Source of the DNA: Marinobacterium weihaiense
GTDB lineage: Bacteria > Pseudomonadota > Gammaproteobacteria > Pseudomonadales > Balneatricaceae
Direction: 5' to 3'
Assembly (NCBI RefSeq): GCF_019061305.1
Contig: NZ_JAHQZT010000002.1
Span: forward strand, 124,001-188,000
DNA length: 64,000 nt
Below are positions 28,979-37,291 of this stretch, piece after piece. The position numbers were made by a program, and so were the translations under genes. Position 1 is the stretch's first letter. Each line of letters opens with the position of its first letter. Below the pieces are notes generated by a model. The model saw nothing but the letters and a program-made list of their open reading frames with translations. It searched no databases and had not been told where the DNA came from.

Positions 28979-30628
28979 GTGAATCGCGAATCGATGGAAT
29001 TTGATGTAGTAATCGTTGGCGCAGGCCCTGCCGGCCTGTCCGCTGCATGCCGCCTCATGCAGCAGGCCCAGGCCGCCGAGCAGGAACTGACCGTCTGTGT
29101 GGTTGAAAAAGGCTCCGAAGTCGGCGCACACATACTGTCCGGCGCCGTCATGGAAACACGTGCACTTGACGAACTCTTCCCGGACTGGAAAGAGCGTGGC
29201 GCCCCCCTGAAGACCCCTGTAACGGAAGATCAGGTCTTCATGCTCAAGAACGCAACCGCAGCGACCAAACTGCCCAACGCATTCGTACCCAAGACCATGC
29301 ACAACGATGGCAACTACATCGTCAGTCTGGGCAACGTCACTCGCTGGCTGGGCGAGCAGGCCGAACAGCTGGGCGTTGAAGTATTCCCCGGGTTTGCGGC
29401 CGCCGAGGTGTTGTACCATGACGATGGCAGCGTCAAGGGCATTGCTACGGGCGACATGGGCGTCACAGCCAGCGGTGAACAGGGCCCCAATTACATGCCC
29501 GGCATGGAGCTTCATGCCAAGTACACCATTTTTTCCGAGGGTTGCCGCGGCCATCTCGGCAAGCAGCTGATCGAAAAGTTTGCTCTGGATAAGGACGCCG
29601 ACCCCCAGCACTACGGTATCGGTATAAAGGAACTCTGGGATATCGATCCATCCAAGCACCAGCCCGGCCTGGTGGTTCACGGTTCAGGCTGGCCACTGAG
29701 CGATGGCGCCAGCGGCGGCTTTTTCCTCTATCACGCCGAAGACAACCAGGTAGTGGTCGGCCTGATCATCGACCTTAACTACTCCAACCCCTGGCTGAGT
29801 CCGTTTGACGAGTTCCAGCGCATGAAGCACCACCCCGAGATCAAACAGTATCTCGAAGGTGGCAAGCGAGTGTCCTACGGCGCCCGCGCTATCACCAAGG
29901 GTGGCTTCAACACACTGCCGAAGATGACCATGCCCGGAGCCCTGCTGATCGGCTGCGATGCCGGCACGCTCAATTTTTCCAAGATCAAGGGCATCCACAC
30001 CGCCATGAAGTGCGGCATGCTGGCCGCCGAATCCATTGTCGACGCACTGAAAAACGGTGACGAAGGCGGCAAGGATCTGGACGGCTTTACCCAGGCTTAC
30101 CGGGATTCCTGGCTGTACGACGAGCTCTACCGCGCACGCAACTTCGGCCCGGCGATGCACAAGTTCGGCCCCTATCTGGGAGGTGCATTCAACTACATCG
30201 ACCAGAACTGGTTTAGCGGCAAGATTCCGGTCACCCTGCACGACCTGCACAAGGACCACGAGCAGCTCAAACCAGCCAATGAATGCACCGAAATCGAGTA
30301 TCCCAAACCGGATGGTGTGCTGTCCTTCGACAAACTGTCTTCAGTATTCCTGTCCAACACCAACCACGAAGAAGATCAGCCCTGTCACTTGCAGCTCAAG
30401 GACGCCAGCATTCCGATCAGCCAGAACCTGCCCCGATTTGCCGAACCGGCACAGCGCTACTGTCCAGCCGGGGTGTATGAGGTGGTTGAAGGCGATGACG
30501 GCCCCCAGCTCCAGATCAATGGCCAGAACTGCGTGCACTGCAAAACCTGCGACATCAAGGACCCGGCACAGAACATCACCTGGGTGGTGCCGGAAGGCGC
30601 CGGTGGCCCGAATTACCCCAATATGTGA
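28979..30628 (+). CDS. Electron transfer flavoprotein-ubiquinone oxidoreductase
   Basis: 549-residue membrane-associated FAD and [4Fe-4S] enzyme that moves electrons from ETF to ubiquinone. The FAD motif is VVIVGAGPAGLSAACRL (about 10-26). The C-terminal ferredoxin-like part has YCPAGVYE and the cluster cysteines in NCVHCKTCDIKDP. The GTG start is supported by GGAGG seven bases upstream. It diverges from etfBA, so donor and acceptor of the same electron path share one control region. A hairpin terminator follows. Confidence 0.95.
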   Translation: MNRESMEFDVVIVGAGPAGLSAACRLMQQAQAAEQELTVCVVEKGSEVGAHILSGAVMETRALDELFPDWKERGAPLKTPVTEDQVFMLKNATAATKLPNAFVPKTMHNDGNYIVSLGNVTRWLGEQAEQLGVEVFPGFAAAEVLYHDDGSVKGIATGDMGVTASGEQGPNYMPGMELHAKYTIFSEGCRGHLGKQLIEKFALDKDADPQHYGIGIKELWDIDPSKHQPGLVVHGSGWPLSDGASGGFFLYHAEDNQVVVGLIIDLNYSNPWLSPFDEFQRMKHHPEIKQYLEGGKRVSYGARAITKGGFNTLPKMTMPGALLIGCDAGTLNFSKIKGIHTAMKCGMLAAESIVDALKNGDEGGKDLDGFTQAYRDSWLYDELYRARNFGPAMHKFGPYLGGAFNYIDQNWFSGKIPVTLHDLHKDHEQLKPANECTEIEYPKPDGVLSFDKLSSVFLSNTNHEEDQPCHLQLKDASIPISQNLPRFAEPAQRYCPAGVYEVVEGDDGPQLQINGQNCVHCKTCDIKDPAQNITWVVPEGAGGPNYPNM

Positions 30629-30629
30629 G

Positions 30630-30650
30630 TGCGACGATAAGTCGCATTTT
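30630..30650 (+). terminator. Terminator of the ETF-QO gene
   Basis: A six-pair stem (TGCGAC 30630-30635 with GTCGCA 30641-30646), a GATAA loop and four T lie directly after the stop codon. Confidence 0.75.
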
Positions 30651-30659
30651 CTGGCTTAA

Positions 30660-31141
30660 GCGCCTGTTTTAAATGGGTATTTACGTAATGTGGCGTCAAA
30701 CATCAGCCAGCTGGATGCCACTCAGTAGAGCCTTGAATCGACCACGCATCTCAACATTGCCCAACTCGGGCACTCATATTGGAGGGCTGCAAACACGCCC
30801 TCCAACTTCACCTGCTTACCTTGCAACCCGTGGCAAACCCCAACGCGCAGCCTCGCTTTGTATGGTTTTGAGATACTACTTGGGCACGTCCGTGCAAAAG
30901 GCAGTAAACGGCAACGTTGCTGGGTTGCCAGCCGCTGCTGGCATACCATCAATCGGTAGCGGACGCTTGTCGCCCCTACGGCAGGCGGGGAGGCAGATGG
31001 GAAAGCCATATCTCTCGTTCATGCCAGTAGCACATATATAATTCATCCTACACGGGCAGAACTTGGCAACCTCCTGCCTTGATAAAGCCGGCAACCCGCC
31101 GGTTTTTTATTAATGCCTATTTCCCCAGTTTTTTCACACCG
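30660..31141. other. Gene-free island with hairpins and an orphan terminator
   Basis: About 480 bases with no convincing gene. It contains a nine-pair hairpin (30779-30787 with 30797-30805) and a seven-pair hairpin (30926-30932 with 30937-30943), and ends in a strong plus-strand terminator. Open frames of 72 to 122 residues occur on both strands but lack good ribosome sites and recognisable domains. It could hold a non-coding RNA, a decayed gene or a dispersed repeat. Confidence 0.5.
31086..31108 (+). terminator. Strong intrinsic terminator without an assigned gene
   Basis: CCGGC (31088-31092) pairs with GCCGG (31098-31102) around an AACCC loop, followed by six T. ETF-QO already has its own terminator 440 bases earlier, so this one should end a separate transcript arising inside the island. 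Confidence 0.75.
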
Positions 31142-31150
31142 TGGTATTAT
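31142..31150 (+). promoter_or_regulatory. Extended -10 promoter of dusA
   Basis: TGGTATTAT is a close match to the extended -10 consensus, about 75 bases before the dusA ATG. No good -35 is seen. Confidence 0.45.
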
Positions 31151-31224
31151 CAGGGCAGATTCACTTTCGTTTTCGCCGCTGCCATACAGCATCGGCCGGA
31201 ACAGGTAACTGCAACAGGCCCTGC

Positions 31225-32262
31225 ATGAGCGATCAAAGCAAAACCCTCTCCGTCGAACAAATAGCCAATTCCCGTTCCGATACTGTTAACCGCCGCTTTT
31301 CCGTCGCTCCGATGATGGATTGGACAACCAGCGATTGCCGCGTGTTTCATCGCTTAATGTCGCGCCACGCGGTACTCTACACCGAAATGGTCACTACCGG
31401 CGCACTCATTCATGGTGATGCCGCCCGACACTTGGCTTATGACAACAGCGAGCATCCTGTCGCACTGCAGCTCGGTGGCAGCAATCCGCAGGAACTGGCC
31501 CAATGCGCTCGCATGGCCCAGGAATGGGGGTATGATGAGGTCAACCTGAACGTGGGCTGCCCCAGCGACCGAGTACAGAACAACATGATTGGCGCCTGCC
31601 TAATGGCGCACCCGCAAAGGGTTGCCGACTGCCTGGCAGAGATGCAGGCAGCCGTGCGCATCCCGGTCACTGTCAAGCATCGCCTCGGGATAGACGACCT
31701 GGACAGCTTCGAGCACCTTCACCGCTTTGTTGAAACCGTCAAGACCAGTGGCTGTAACAGCTTTACCATTCATGCCCGCAAGGCAATCCTGGATGGTCTC
31801 AGCCCCAAGGAAAATCGCGATATTCCACCTTTGATGTACGACCGCGTGTATCGCATCAAACAGCTGTTCCCCGAGCTTGAGATCATCATCAATGGTGGTA
31901 TCAAGACGCTTGAAGAATGTGACACGCATTTACAACATGTTGATGGCGTCATGATCGGCCGCGAAGCTTATCAGAACCCTTGGCCTTTGCTGAGCCAAGC
32001 GGATAGCCGCTACTTTAACGATGCCCATACAATTGCAGACCGGATGGCAATTGCAGAAGCCTTTATTCCGCATCTCGAAAGACGCCTGGCTGAAGGTGCC
32101 CCCTTGTATGCCGTGATCAAGCACCTGCTGGGCCTGTTTCATGGCCAGCGCGGCGGCAAGCAGTTCAGACGCTTCCTGAGCGAGAACGGTCATCAGCGTG
32201 AAGCCGGAGTTGACATCTACCGCGAGGCACTGGCACGCGTGGCACCGCAAGACTTGCTCTAA
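31225..32262 (+). CDS. dusA: tRNA-dihydrouridine synthase DusA
   Basis: 345-residue FMN-dependent enzyme that reduces uridines 20/20a in the tRNA D-loop. It has the TIM-barrel opening [17 protein letters not shown], the catalytic cysteine in [12 protein letters not shown], the FMN/tRNA motif VKHRLGIDD and the DusA-specific [16 protein letters not shown]. The ATG at 31225 is preferred; the frame is open further upstream but that part carries no family sequence. It lies 32 bases before the transaldolase gene. Confidence 0.93.
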   Translation: MSDQSKTLSVEQIANSRSDTVNRRFSVAPMMDWTTSDCRVFHRLMSRHAVLYTEMVTTGALIHGDAARHLAYDNSEHPVALQLGGSNPQELAQCARMAQEWGYDEVNLNVGCPSDRVQNNMIGACLMAHPQRVADCLAEMQAAVRIPVTVKHRLGIDDLDSFEHLHRFVETVKTSGCNSFTIHARKAILDGLSPKENRDIPPLMYDRVYRIKQLFPELEIIINGGIKTLEECDTHLQHVDGVMIGREAYQNPWPLLSQADSRYFNDAHTIADRMAIAEAFIPHLERRLAEGAPLYAVIKHLLGLFHGQRGGKQFRRFLSENGHQREAGVDIYREALARVAPQDLL

Positions 32263-32294
32263 CCACACAACGATACGGACACAGGATTAAACCG

Positions 32295-33242
32295 ATGGAC
32301 CAGTTACACCAGCTCAAACAGATGACCACCGTTGTTGCCGATACGGGTGATATCGATGCCATTCGGCAATTTCAGCCCGTTGATGCCACAACCAACCCGT
32401 CCCTGTTGCTTAAGGCGGCTCGGGATGCGAAATACGCTCATCTGCTTCAGGAAGCGCGTGACTGGGCCAAGGAGGCAAACACGAGCACCGGCACAACATT
32501 GGCAGCCATGACAGACCGTTTTGGTATTCTTATTGGGCGCGAAATCACCCAACTGATCCCGGGACGAATCTCCACTGAAGTGGATGCACGCCTGTCCTTC
32601 GATACCGCAGCAACGGTCAATAAGGCTCAGCAATTGATCGAGCAGTACGAGGCACTGGGCATCAGCCGAGAGCGCGTACTGATCAAGATCGCTTCCACTT
32701 GGGAAGGCATTGAAGCCGGCCGCCAACTTGAGCGCCAGGGCATCAACTGCAACCTTACGCTGCTGTTCAGCTTTGCCCAGGCTCAAGCCTGTGCCGATGC
32801 GGGCATCTATCTGATCTCCCCCTTCGTAGGCCGGATTCTGGATTGGCACAAGCAGCGCCAGCCCGATGCCGATTTCAGCCTTGCCCGTGACCCAGGTGTA
32901 CAGTCGGTCAGCAGGATCTACCGTTATTACAAGACCCACGGCTTTGACACCGTGGTGATGGGGGCGAGCTTCCGCAATATCGGAGAGATACAGGCACTTG
33001 CCGGTTGTGACCGCTTGACCATCAGCCCCGCCCTGATGCAAGCATTGGCTGATCAGGAACAGACACTTGAGCGCCAACTCAGTGCCGAGCACACCAGTCG
33101 GGATACACGCACAACATTGAGCGAAAGCCAGTTCCGCTGGAGCATGAATGAAGATTTGATGGCGCAGGAAAAACTTGCCGAGGGAATCCGCAACTTTGCC
33201 GCGGACCAAGTCAAGCTGGAGCAACTGCTACAGGGTGCCTGA
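32295..33242 (+). CDS. tal: Transaldolase
   Basis: 315-residue enzyme of the non-oxidative pentose phosphate pathway, moving a dihydroxyacetone unit between sugar phosphates. The N-terminal signature [14 protein letters not shown] and the Schiff-base lysine in [12 protein letters not shown] (about residue 131) are present, with DARLSFD before it. Length is that of the TalB type (317). The following gene lies on the other strand with a short gap. Confidence 0.95.
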   Translation: MDQLHQLKQMTTVVADTGDIDAIRQFQPVDATTNPSLLLKAARDAKYAHLLQEARDWAKEANTSTGTTLAAMTDRFGILIGREITQLIPGRISTEVDARLSFDTAATVNKAQQLIEQYEALGISRERVLIKIASTWEGIEAGRQLERQGINCNLTLLFSFAQAQACADAGIYLISPFVGRILDWHKQRQPDADFSLARDPGVQSVSRIYRYYKTHGFDTVVMGASFRNIGEIQALAGCDRLTISPALMQALADQEQTLERQLSAEHTSRDTRTTLSESQFRWSMNEDLMAQEKLAEGIRNFAADQVKLEQLLQGA

Positions 33243-33272
33243 TACGGCATGTAGTCAACAGGCTGGAACTGC

Positions 33273-33758
33273 CTAGCGGCAGTTTTCCAGCGTAGAGACG
33301 AGGTCCTTGAATACCTCGCGATTGGAATCATTCAGATCAATCAGCACCTTGTGCGCATCCAGAATACGCATGCGCACTTCATCTTCAGACTCCTGCACAA
33401 AGGGCACCTGCTTTAGATCACAACGACTGACAGGCAACTCCTGAAGCAACACGAAAACCCGGTCAAACCCCATACTCAGCAAGATGCGCGTAATATCTTC
33501 GTTGGTCGACACCAAGGTGGGGTGCGGCATGCCGCGTGCGGTTGCCTTGATGGCGAGCTTTGCAATCAGCCCAAGAGAAGTACTGTCGATATTCTCGGTT
33601 TCGGTCAAGTCGACCAGCGTATCCGTAATATCGTCCCGCTGCAGCACCGCTTCCAGATGCCGCTCGATGGTCGAACAGAGTGTTAAGCGAACATCGCCGA
33701 CAAATTTCAGCACATAGTGCCCATCACGACACGCGTAATAAATCGCGCCATCACTCAT
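33273..33758 (-). CDS. hsbA: STAS-domain anti-anti-sigma factor, HsbA-like
   Basis: 161-residue protein with an N-terminal STAS domain (about 1-110). The phosphorylatable serine region is ENIDSTSLGLIAKLA (about 54-68). A C-terminal extension of about 50 residues (SEDEVRMRILDAHKVL onward) is like that of Pseudomonas HsbA. In P. aeruginosa HsbA switches between the anti-sigma factor FlgM and a diguanylate cyclase; neither is in this window. It overlaps hsbR by four bases (ATGA). Confidence 0.78.
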   Translation of the reverse strand: MSDGAIYYACRDGHYVLKFVGDVRLTLCSTIERHLEAVLQRDDITDTLVDLTETENIDSTSLGLIAKLAIKATARGMPHPTLVSTNEDITRILLSMGFDRVFVLLQELPVSRCDLKQVPFVQESEDEVRMRILDAHKVLIDLNDSNREVFKDLVSTLENCR

Positions 33759-34924
33759 AAAGACTCTCTGCGTACTGTCATGATCGCTACATCATCGGGG
33801 CTTGCCCGTCCGACAGGCATGATACTCTGCAAAAACCTGGCTGGCGAGTCATGATTACCGGCACAAAGTGCAAGCAGACGCTGCTCCTTGAGCGCCAGCG
33901 ATTCATCGCCCATCAGCTCCAGAATACCGTCTGAAAACAACGTTAAGGCAAACTCATCATCCAGCGTGACCTCATGGGCCTCAAACAGAGGATCTTCAAA
34001 CAGCCCCAGCGGCATGCCACGCCCCTCAAGGTAACGCACGGTTCCGCCCTGCTGAAGGATCGGCAACGGGTGGTGACCACCTACAGCATAGTTCAGACAT
34101 CCCTTATCATGGTCAATCAAACCTACGAACATCGTTAGATGCTTGCCCAGAGAGGTCAGCAGCATTTCCCTGTTTATGCGGTGCAGCGTTGAGGCGGGCG
34201 AGAGTATGTCAAAGCTGGAATGGCGGCGGTAGTTACGCAGGAGGCGATGGGTCATGTTTTTCAGCAACACCGTCACTAGCGCGGACGAGGTGCCGTGCCC
34301 AGACACATCCGCCAGATAAAAGAGACTCAGGTGCTCATTGATGGCCAGCGCATCAACAAAATCTCCGCTGAGCAACAGAGAAGGCTGAAGCGCATACTCG
34401 AAGCTAATGCCATTGAAATATTGTTGCTCGGGCGGCAACAGATTGTGCTGCACCTGTTGTGCCGCACGCTGATCCTCGCGCAGCTCATCGAGGCTACGCT
34501 CAAGACTGTCGCGCAACCCATGAACTTCTTCAATATACCCTGCCCGACGCAGCTGACGCTCCACGGAGCGCACAAACAGCTCTGGATGAAGATCCAGTTC
34601 GCCGGCAACGTAGACGTCATCAGCACCATTACGCAGCGCAGCGACCAGTTGCTCGGCGGTCCCTTCACCAATCAAGGCCAGCAAGGGCTTGGGACTGATG
34701 CGTTGGGCCAAGCAATCCATTGTCAGGCTACTGCCAGAGGTGGCAAGATCAAAGATCACCAGCGAGATATCAAAATGCTCAAGCTGCTGATCCACTTCCT
34801 CCATATCAGCACAGACCACCAGCCTCAAGTGGCCGTGATCACACCTTTCACAGAGTTCAAAGATGCGATCAACCGTGTGGGCACAGTTTGAAAGCAGCAG
34901 TATCCGTTGCGCGTCAAGACTCAT
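33755..34924 (-). CDS. hsbR: Receiver-PP2C (SpoIIE-type) phosphatase, HsbR-like
   Basis: 389-residue protein: a receiver-fold domain (about 5-125), a coiled-coil linker (about 130-160) and a SpoIIE/RsbU-type PP2C phosphatase (about 175-385) with GDFVDALAI, DVSGHGTSSALVT and FSDGILELMG. It should dephosphorylate the STAS protein encoded next. The receiver keeps a candidate phospho-Asp, D59 (VIFDLA), but lacks the acidic pair normally found after beta-1 (here LLLSNCAH) and the usual C-terminal lysine, so phosphorylation is doubtful. Confidence 0.8.
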   Translation of the reverse strand: MSLDAQRILLLSNCAHTVDRIFELCERCDHGHLRLVVCADMEEVDQQLEHFDISLVIFDLATSGSSLTMDCLAQRISPKPLLALIGEGTAEQLVAALRNGADDVYVAGELDLHPELFVRSVERQLRRAGYIEEVHGLRDSLERSLDELREDQRAAQQVQHNLLPPEQQYFNGISFEYALQPSLLLSGDFVDALAINEHLSLFYLADVSGHGTSSALVTVLLKNMTHRLLRNYRRHSSFDILSPASTLHRINREMLLTSLGKHLTMFVGLIDHDKGCLNYAVGGHHPLPILQQGGTVRYLEGRGMPLGLFEDPLFEAHEVTLDDEFALTLFSDGILELMGDESLALKEQRLLALCAGNHDSPARFLQSIMPVGRASPDDVAIMTVRRESL

Positions 34925-34994
34925 TGGCCAGCCATTACCTGATACAACATCAGAGCCTCAACACTAGACCCAAGCACACGGCGATGCAAGCACG

Positions 34995-35699
34995 TCAGAA
35001 GTCACTGTCGTACTGAACATCCACAACGCCATCGTTGATCAGGTATTCGCGACGCTGTAGATAGGCATCACGGGTAAAGGAGTACTTGTCGCCACTGATA
35101 ATCTGCTCGGCCTGCAACAGGCGCGCTCGCACATCAAGTAAACGAAGGCCATACAGGGAGTTGCGGGTCGCTACGTGGCCCACCTCACTGATAGGATCCA
35201 TGGCCCAATCAGCAGGCTTGGAGAGCCCGTCACGCACGGTGCTGGGCCCAAAGAACGGCAGCACAATATAGGGACCTGAGCCTACCCCCCAATACCCCAG
35301 CGTCTGGCCAAAGTCCTCATTATGAGGACCAATACCCATCGGGGTGGCAACATCAATCAACCCCACCAGACCAAAGGTTGAGTTAAAGGCTACGCGCGAA
35401 AAGCTTTTGCCTGCAGCATCGAACTTGAGCTGAAACAGATTATTGAAAACATTGCCAACATCAGCGATGTTATCAAAAAAATTACTGACTCCCTGCTCCG
35501 CAATATCAGGGGTAACATACCTGTACCCTTGGGCAGCGGGCTTGAGTGCATAACGATCAATTGTCTCATTGAAACTGAAAACAGAGCGGTTAAAACCCTC
35601 CCATGGGTCCTGCTCTGCATAAGCTTGGGCCGGCACACAAATCAGGGCCGCTGCAACGCTGGTTGCCAACACGCCCGAGCGCAGTATGGAAGGCAGCAT
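34995..35699 (-). CDS. mlaA: MlaA/VacJ-family outer membrane protein
   Basis: 234-residue component of the Mla system, which returns misplaced phospholipids from the outer leaflet to the inner membrane. The family core starts EQDPWEGFNRSVFSFNE and continues with FGQTLGYWGVGSGPYIVLPFFGPST (about 130-155). The N-terminus is a signal peptide ending AQA-YA rather than a lipobox: the only early Cys is in ALICVP, which does not fit. A good AAGGAA site precedes the ATG. The other mla genes are not in the window. Confidence 0.9.
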   Translation of the reverse strand: MLPSILRSGVLATSVAAALICVPAQAYAEQDPWEGFNRSVFSFNETIDRYALKPAAQGYRYVTPDIAEQGVSNFFDNIADVGNVFNNLFQLKFDAAGKSFSRVAFNSTFGLVGLIDVATPMGIGPHNEDFGQTLGYWGVGSGPYIVLPFFGPSTVRDGLSKPADWAMDPISEVGHVATRNSLYGLRLLDVRARLLQAEQIISGDKYSFTRDAYLQRREYLINDGVVDVQYDSDF

Positions 35700-35870
35700 G
35701 GTTATTCCTTATCAGCCATATTATAGACGCGGCTATTCTAGCCCTGCATTCAACGGGAATAAAGCTTACGTGGTAAGTTTAAGCATATAAATAAAACTTC
35801 AATCGAGATAAAGAAAATTCCAATATTTGCTGCGTAATCCCTGCTTCTGCAGGTTACTCTATAACGCAAA

Positions 35871-35892
35871 AAGGCTCCCGAAGGAGCCTTTT
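35871..35892 (-). terminator. Terminator of the porin gene
   Basis: An eight-pair stem AAGGCTCC/GGAGCCTT with a TTCG loop on the minus strand is followed by T residues, 28 bases past the porin stop. Confidence 0.88.
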
Positions 35893-35919
35893 CTAACGAT
35901 ATTCCAATATCAAGCGATA

Positions 35920-36939
35920 TTAGAAGTCCAGGCGGTAACCCAGAACCAGAGTATCTTCAGCAACGTTCAGTGCAGTTGCAACTTCTTCATCGATGTCAGT
36001 GTAACCAACCCACACACGACCTTTGTTGCCCAGCTTTTGCTCAACTTCCAGACCCCACTGCTCGCCATCTACGTCAGCAGTTGCGATATCCAGGTCGCCA
36101 AAGCGTGCTTTCAGAGCAGTCGCGCCCATCTGGTAAGCAGCAGCCAGTTCCCAAGCATCACGCTCGTCAGTAGTCACGCCTGCAGCGTCGATTTCACGAT
36201 CTTCGTAGCGAGCAGCTACTGTCAGTGCGCTCAGCTTGTAAGTAGCACCCACACCCCACAGGTCCTGATCGAAACCAAGAACACCATCTTCTTCAGTGGC
36301 GGCGTAAGAAGCAGAAACACGCAAACCTTCAACACCAGTGTACTGAGCAGCAACGTTGTAGCCGTCGACGTCATCCTGGCTGTCGTCGTTACCGCCAGCA
36401 ATTACAGCGCCAGCAACAACCTGGAAACCAGCCATGATCGGGGAAGCGTATGCCAGGGTATTGTCGTTACGCTTGTGATGGTAGCCATTACCGTCAACGT
36501 TGTTACCCAGGATGAATGCTTCACCGAACTCTTTATCTGCAGAGTTGAAGATGTTGGTGTGAGAAGCAACCATGGTGTAGTGCGGGTGGTACTGACGACC
36601 AACCAGTGCAGTACCCCAGTTACCGGTCGCACCGATGTAAGCCAGGCGCTCAGAGAACATCTTACCGGACTTAGTACCATCTGTGTTTACAACACCAGCG
36701 TCATTATCGGTTGTATCCAGGTTGGCTTCCCAATGGAAAAGACCCTTGGTGTTTTCCAGACCCAGGTCGACATCACCCTTGATACCGATGCGGGTAGACT
36801 CGTCGCGCAGATCCAGATCTTCGTCCTGCTGAGAAACCAGACCTACACGGAAAGAACCGTACAGGGTAGCGTCAGCCTGAGCAACGATCGGAGCAGTCAT
36901 GGCACCAGCAACAGCCAGAGCAATCAGTGACTTTTTCAT
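35920..36939 (-). CDS. Gram-negative general porin
   Basis: 339-residue outer-membrane beta-barrel of the OmpC-like porin family. The signal peptide is MKKSLIALAVAGAMTAPIVAQA (in two parts, cleaved near residue 22), the mature protein opens with DATLYGSFRVGL, and the last residues GYRLDF give the terminal aromatic signal for BAM. Alternating strands and acidic loops fill the rest. The ATG at 36939 has AAGGGGA seven bases upstream. Substrate selectivity is unknown. Confidence 0.92.
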   Translation of the reverse strand: MKKSLIALAVAGAMTAPIVAQADATLYGSFRVGLVSQQDEDLDLRDESTRIGIKGDVDLGLENTKGLFHWEANLDTTDNDAGVVNTDGTKSGKMFSERLAYIGATGNWGTALVGRQYHPHYTMVASHTNIFNSADKEFGEAFILGNNVDGNGYHHKRNDNTLAYASPIMAGFQVVAGAVIAGGNDDSQDDVDGYNVAAQYTGVEGLRVSASYAATEEDGVLGFDQDLWGVGATYKLSALTVAARYEDREIDAAGVTTDERDAWELAAAYQMGATALKARFGDLDIATADVDGEQWGLEVEQKLGNKGRVWVGYTDIDEEVATALNVAEDTLVLGYRLDF

Positions 36940-37291
36940 TAACATTTCCCCTTCATTCAACATACTAGTAGTGAATTCTAGTTTTTCTTAGCGCAGTGCG
37001 CTTCCAGAAAAATACTATAAATCCATGTTATTGCAAACCAGTGAAAACAAAAAGTTTTGTATACACCACTTTGTGTCAACTGTTTCACGATGTTGCCGGC
37101 AATTGCTTTCCATAGCGTGGCTTTCCTTGACAAGGGATGAGGCCCGCTGCAGTTCAGCAACCACCTAAATTGGCCGCATTACATCATACCGCCCCCGAGG
37201 GCGCAACCTTTGCGAGCCTTTCATGACGCGGGCTCGAGCGGCTTTTGACCACCATCAACAATATTGTTGCCAATTGGGCGCACATACCATT
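36940..37291. other. Upstream region of the porin gene
   Basis: This 352-base gap is AT-rich near the porin and should hold its promoter, but I find no well-spaced -35/-10 pair; a TTGACA (minus, 37074-37079) lacks a matching -10. At 37256-37269, just past the hrpA stop, lies a perfect 14-base palindrome, CAACAATATTGTTG. I see no small gene. Confidence 0.4.
37256..37269. repeat. Perfect 14-base palindrome downstream of hrpA
   Basis: CAACAATATTGTTG reads the same on both strands. It lies 22 bases past the hrpA stop. It may be a protein-binding site or chance; there is no T-run to make it a terminator. Confidence 0.5.

Noticed and set aside
30673-31094. Open frames of 72 to 122 residues on both strands of the island
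   Set aside because: They overlap each other, lack good ribosome sites and show no domain; kept only as part of the island description.
30660-31141. RsmZ/CsrB-type regulatory RNA
   Set aside because: Too few GGA motifs in hairpin loops for a CsrA-binding sponge RNA.
32304-33224. 306-residue minus-strand frame
   Set aside because: It is antisense to the transaldolase gene; composition is that of a shadow frame.
37074-37079. TTGACA as -35 of the porin promoter
   Set aside because: No acceptable -10 lies 16-18 bases downstream on that strand.
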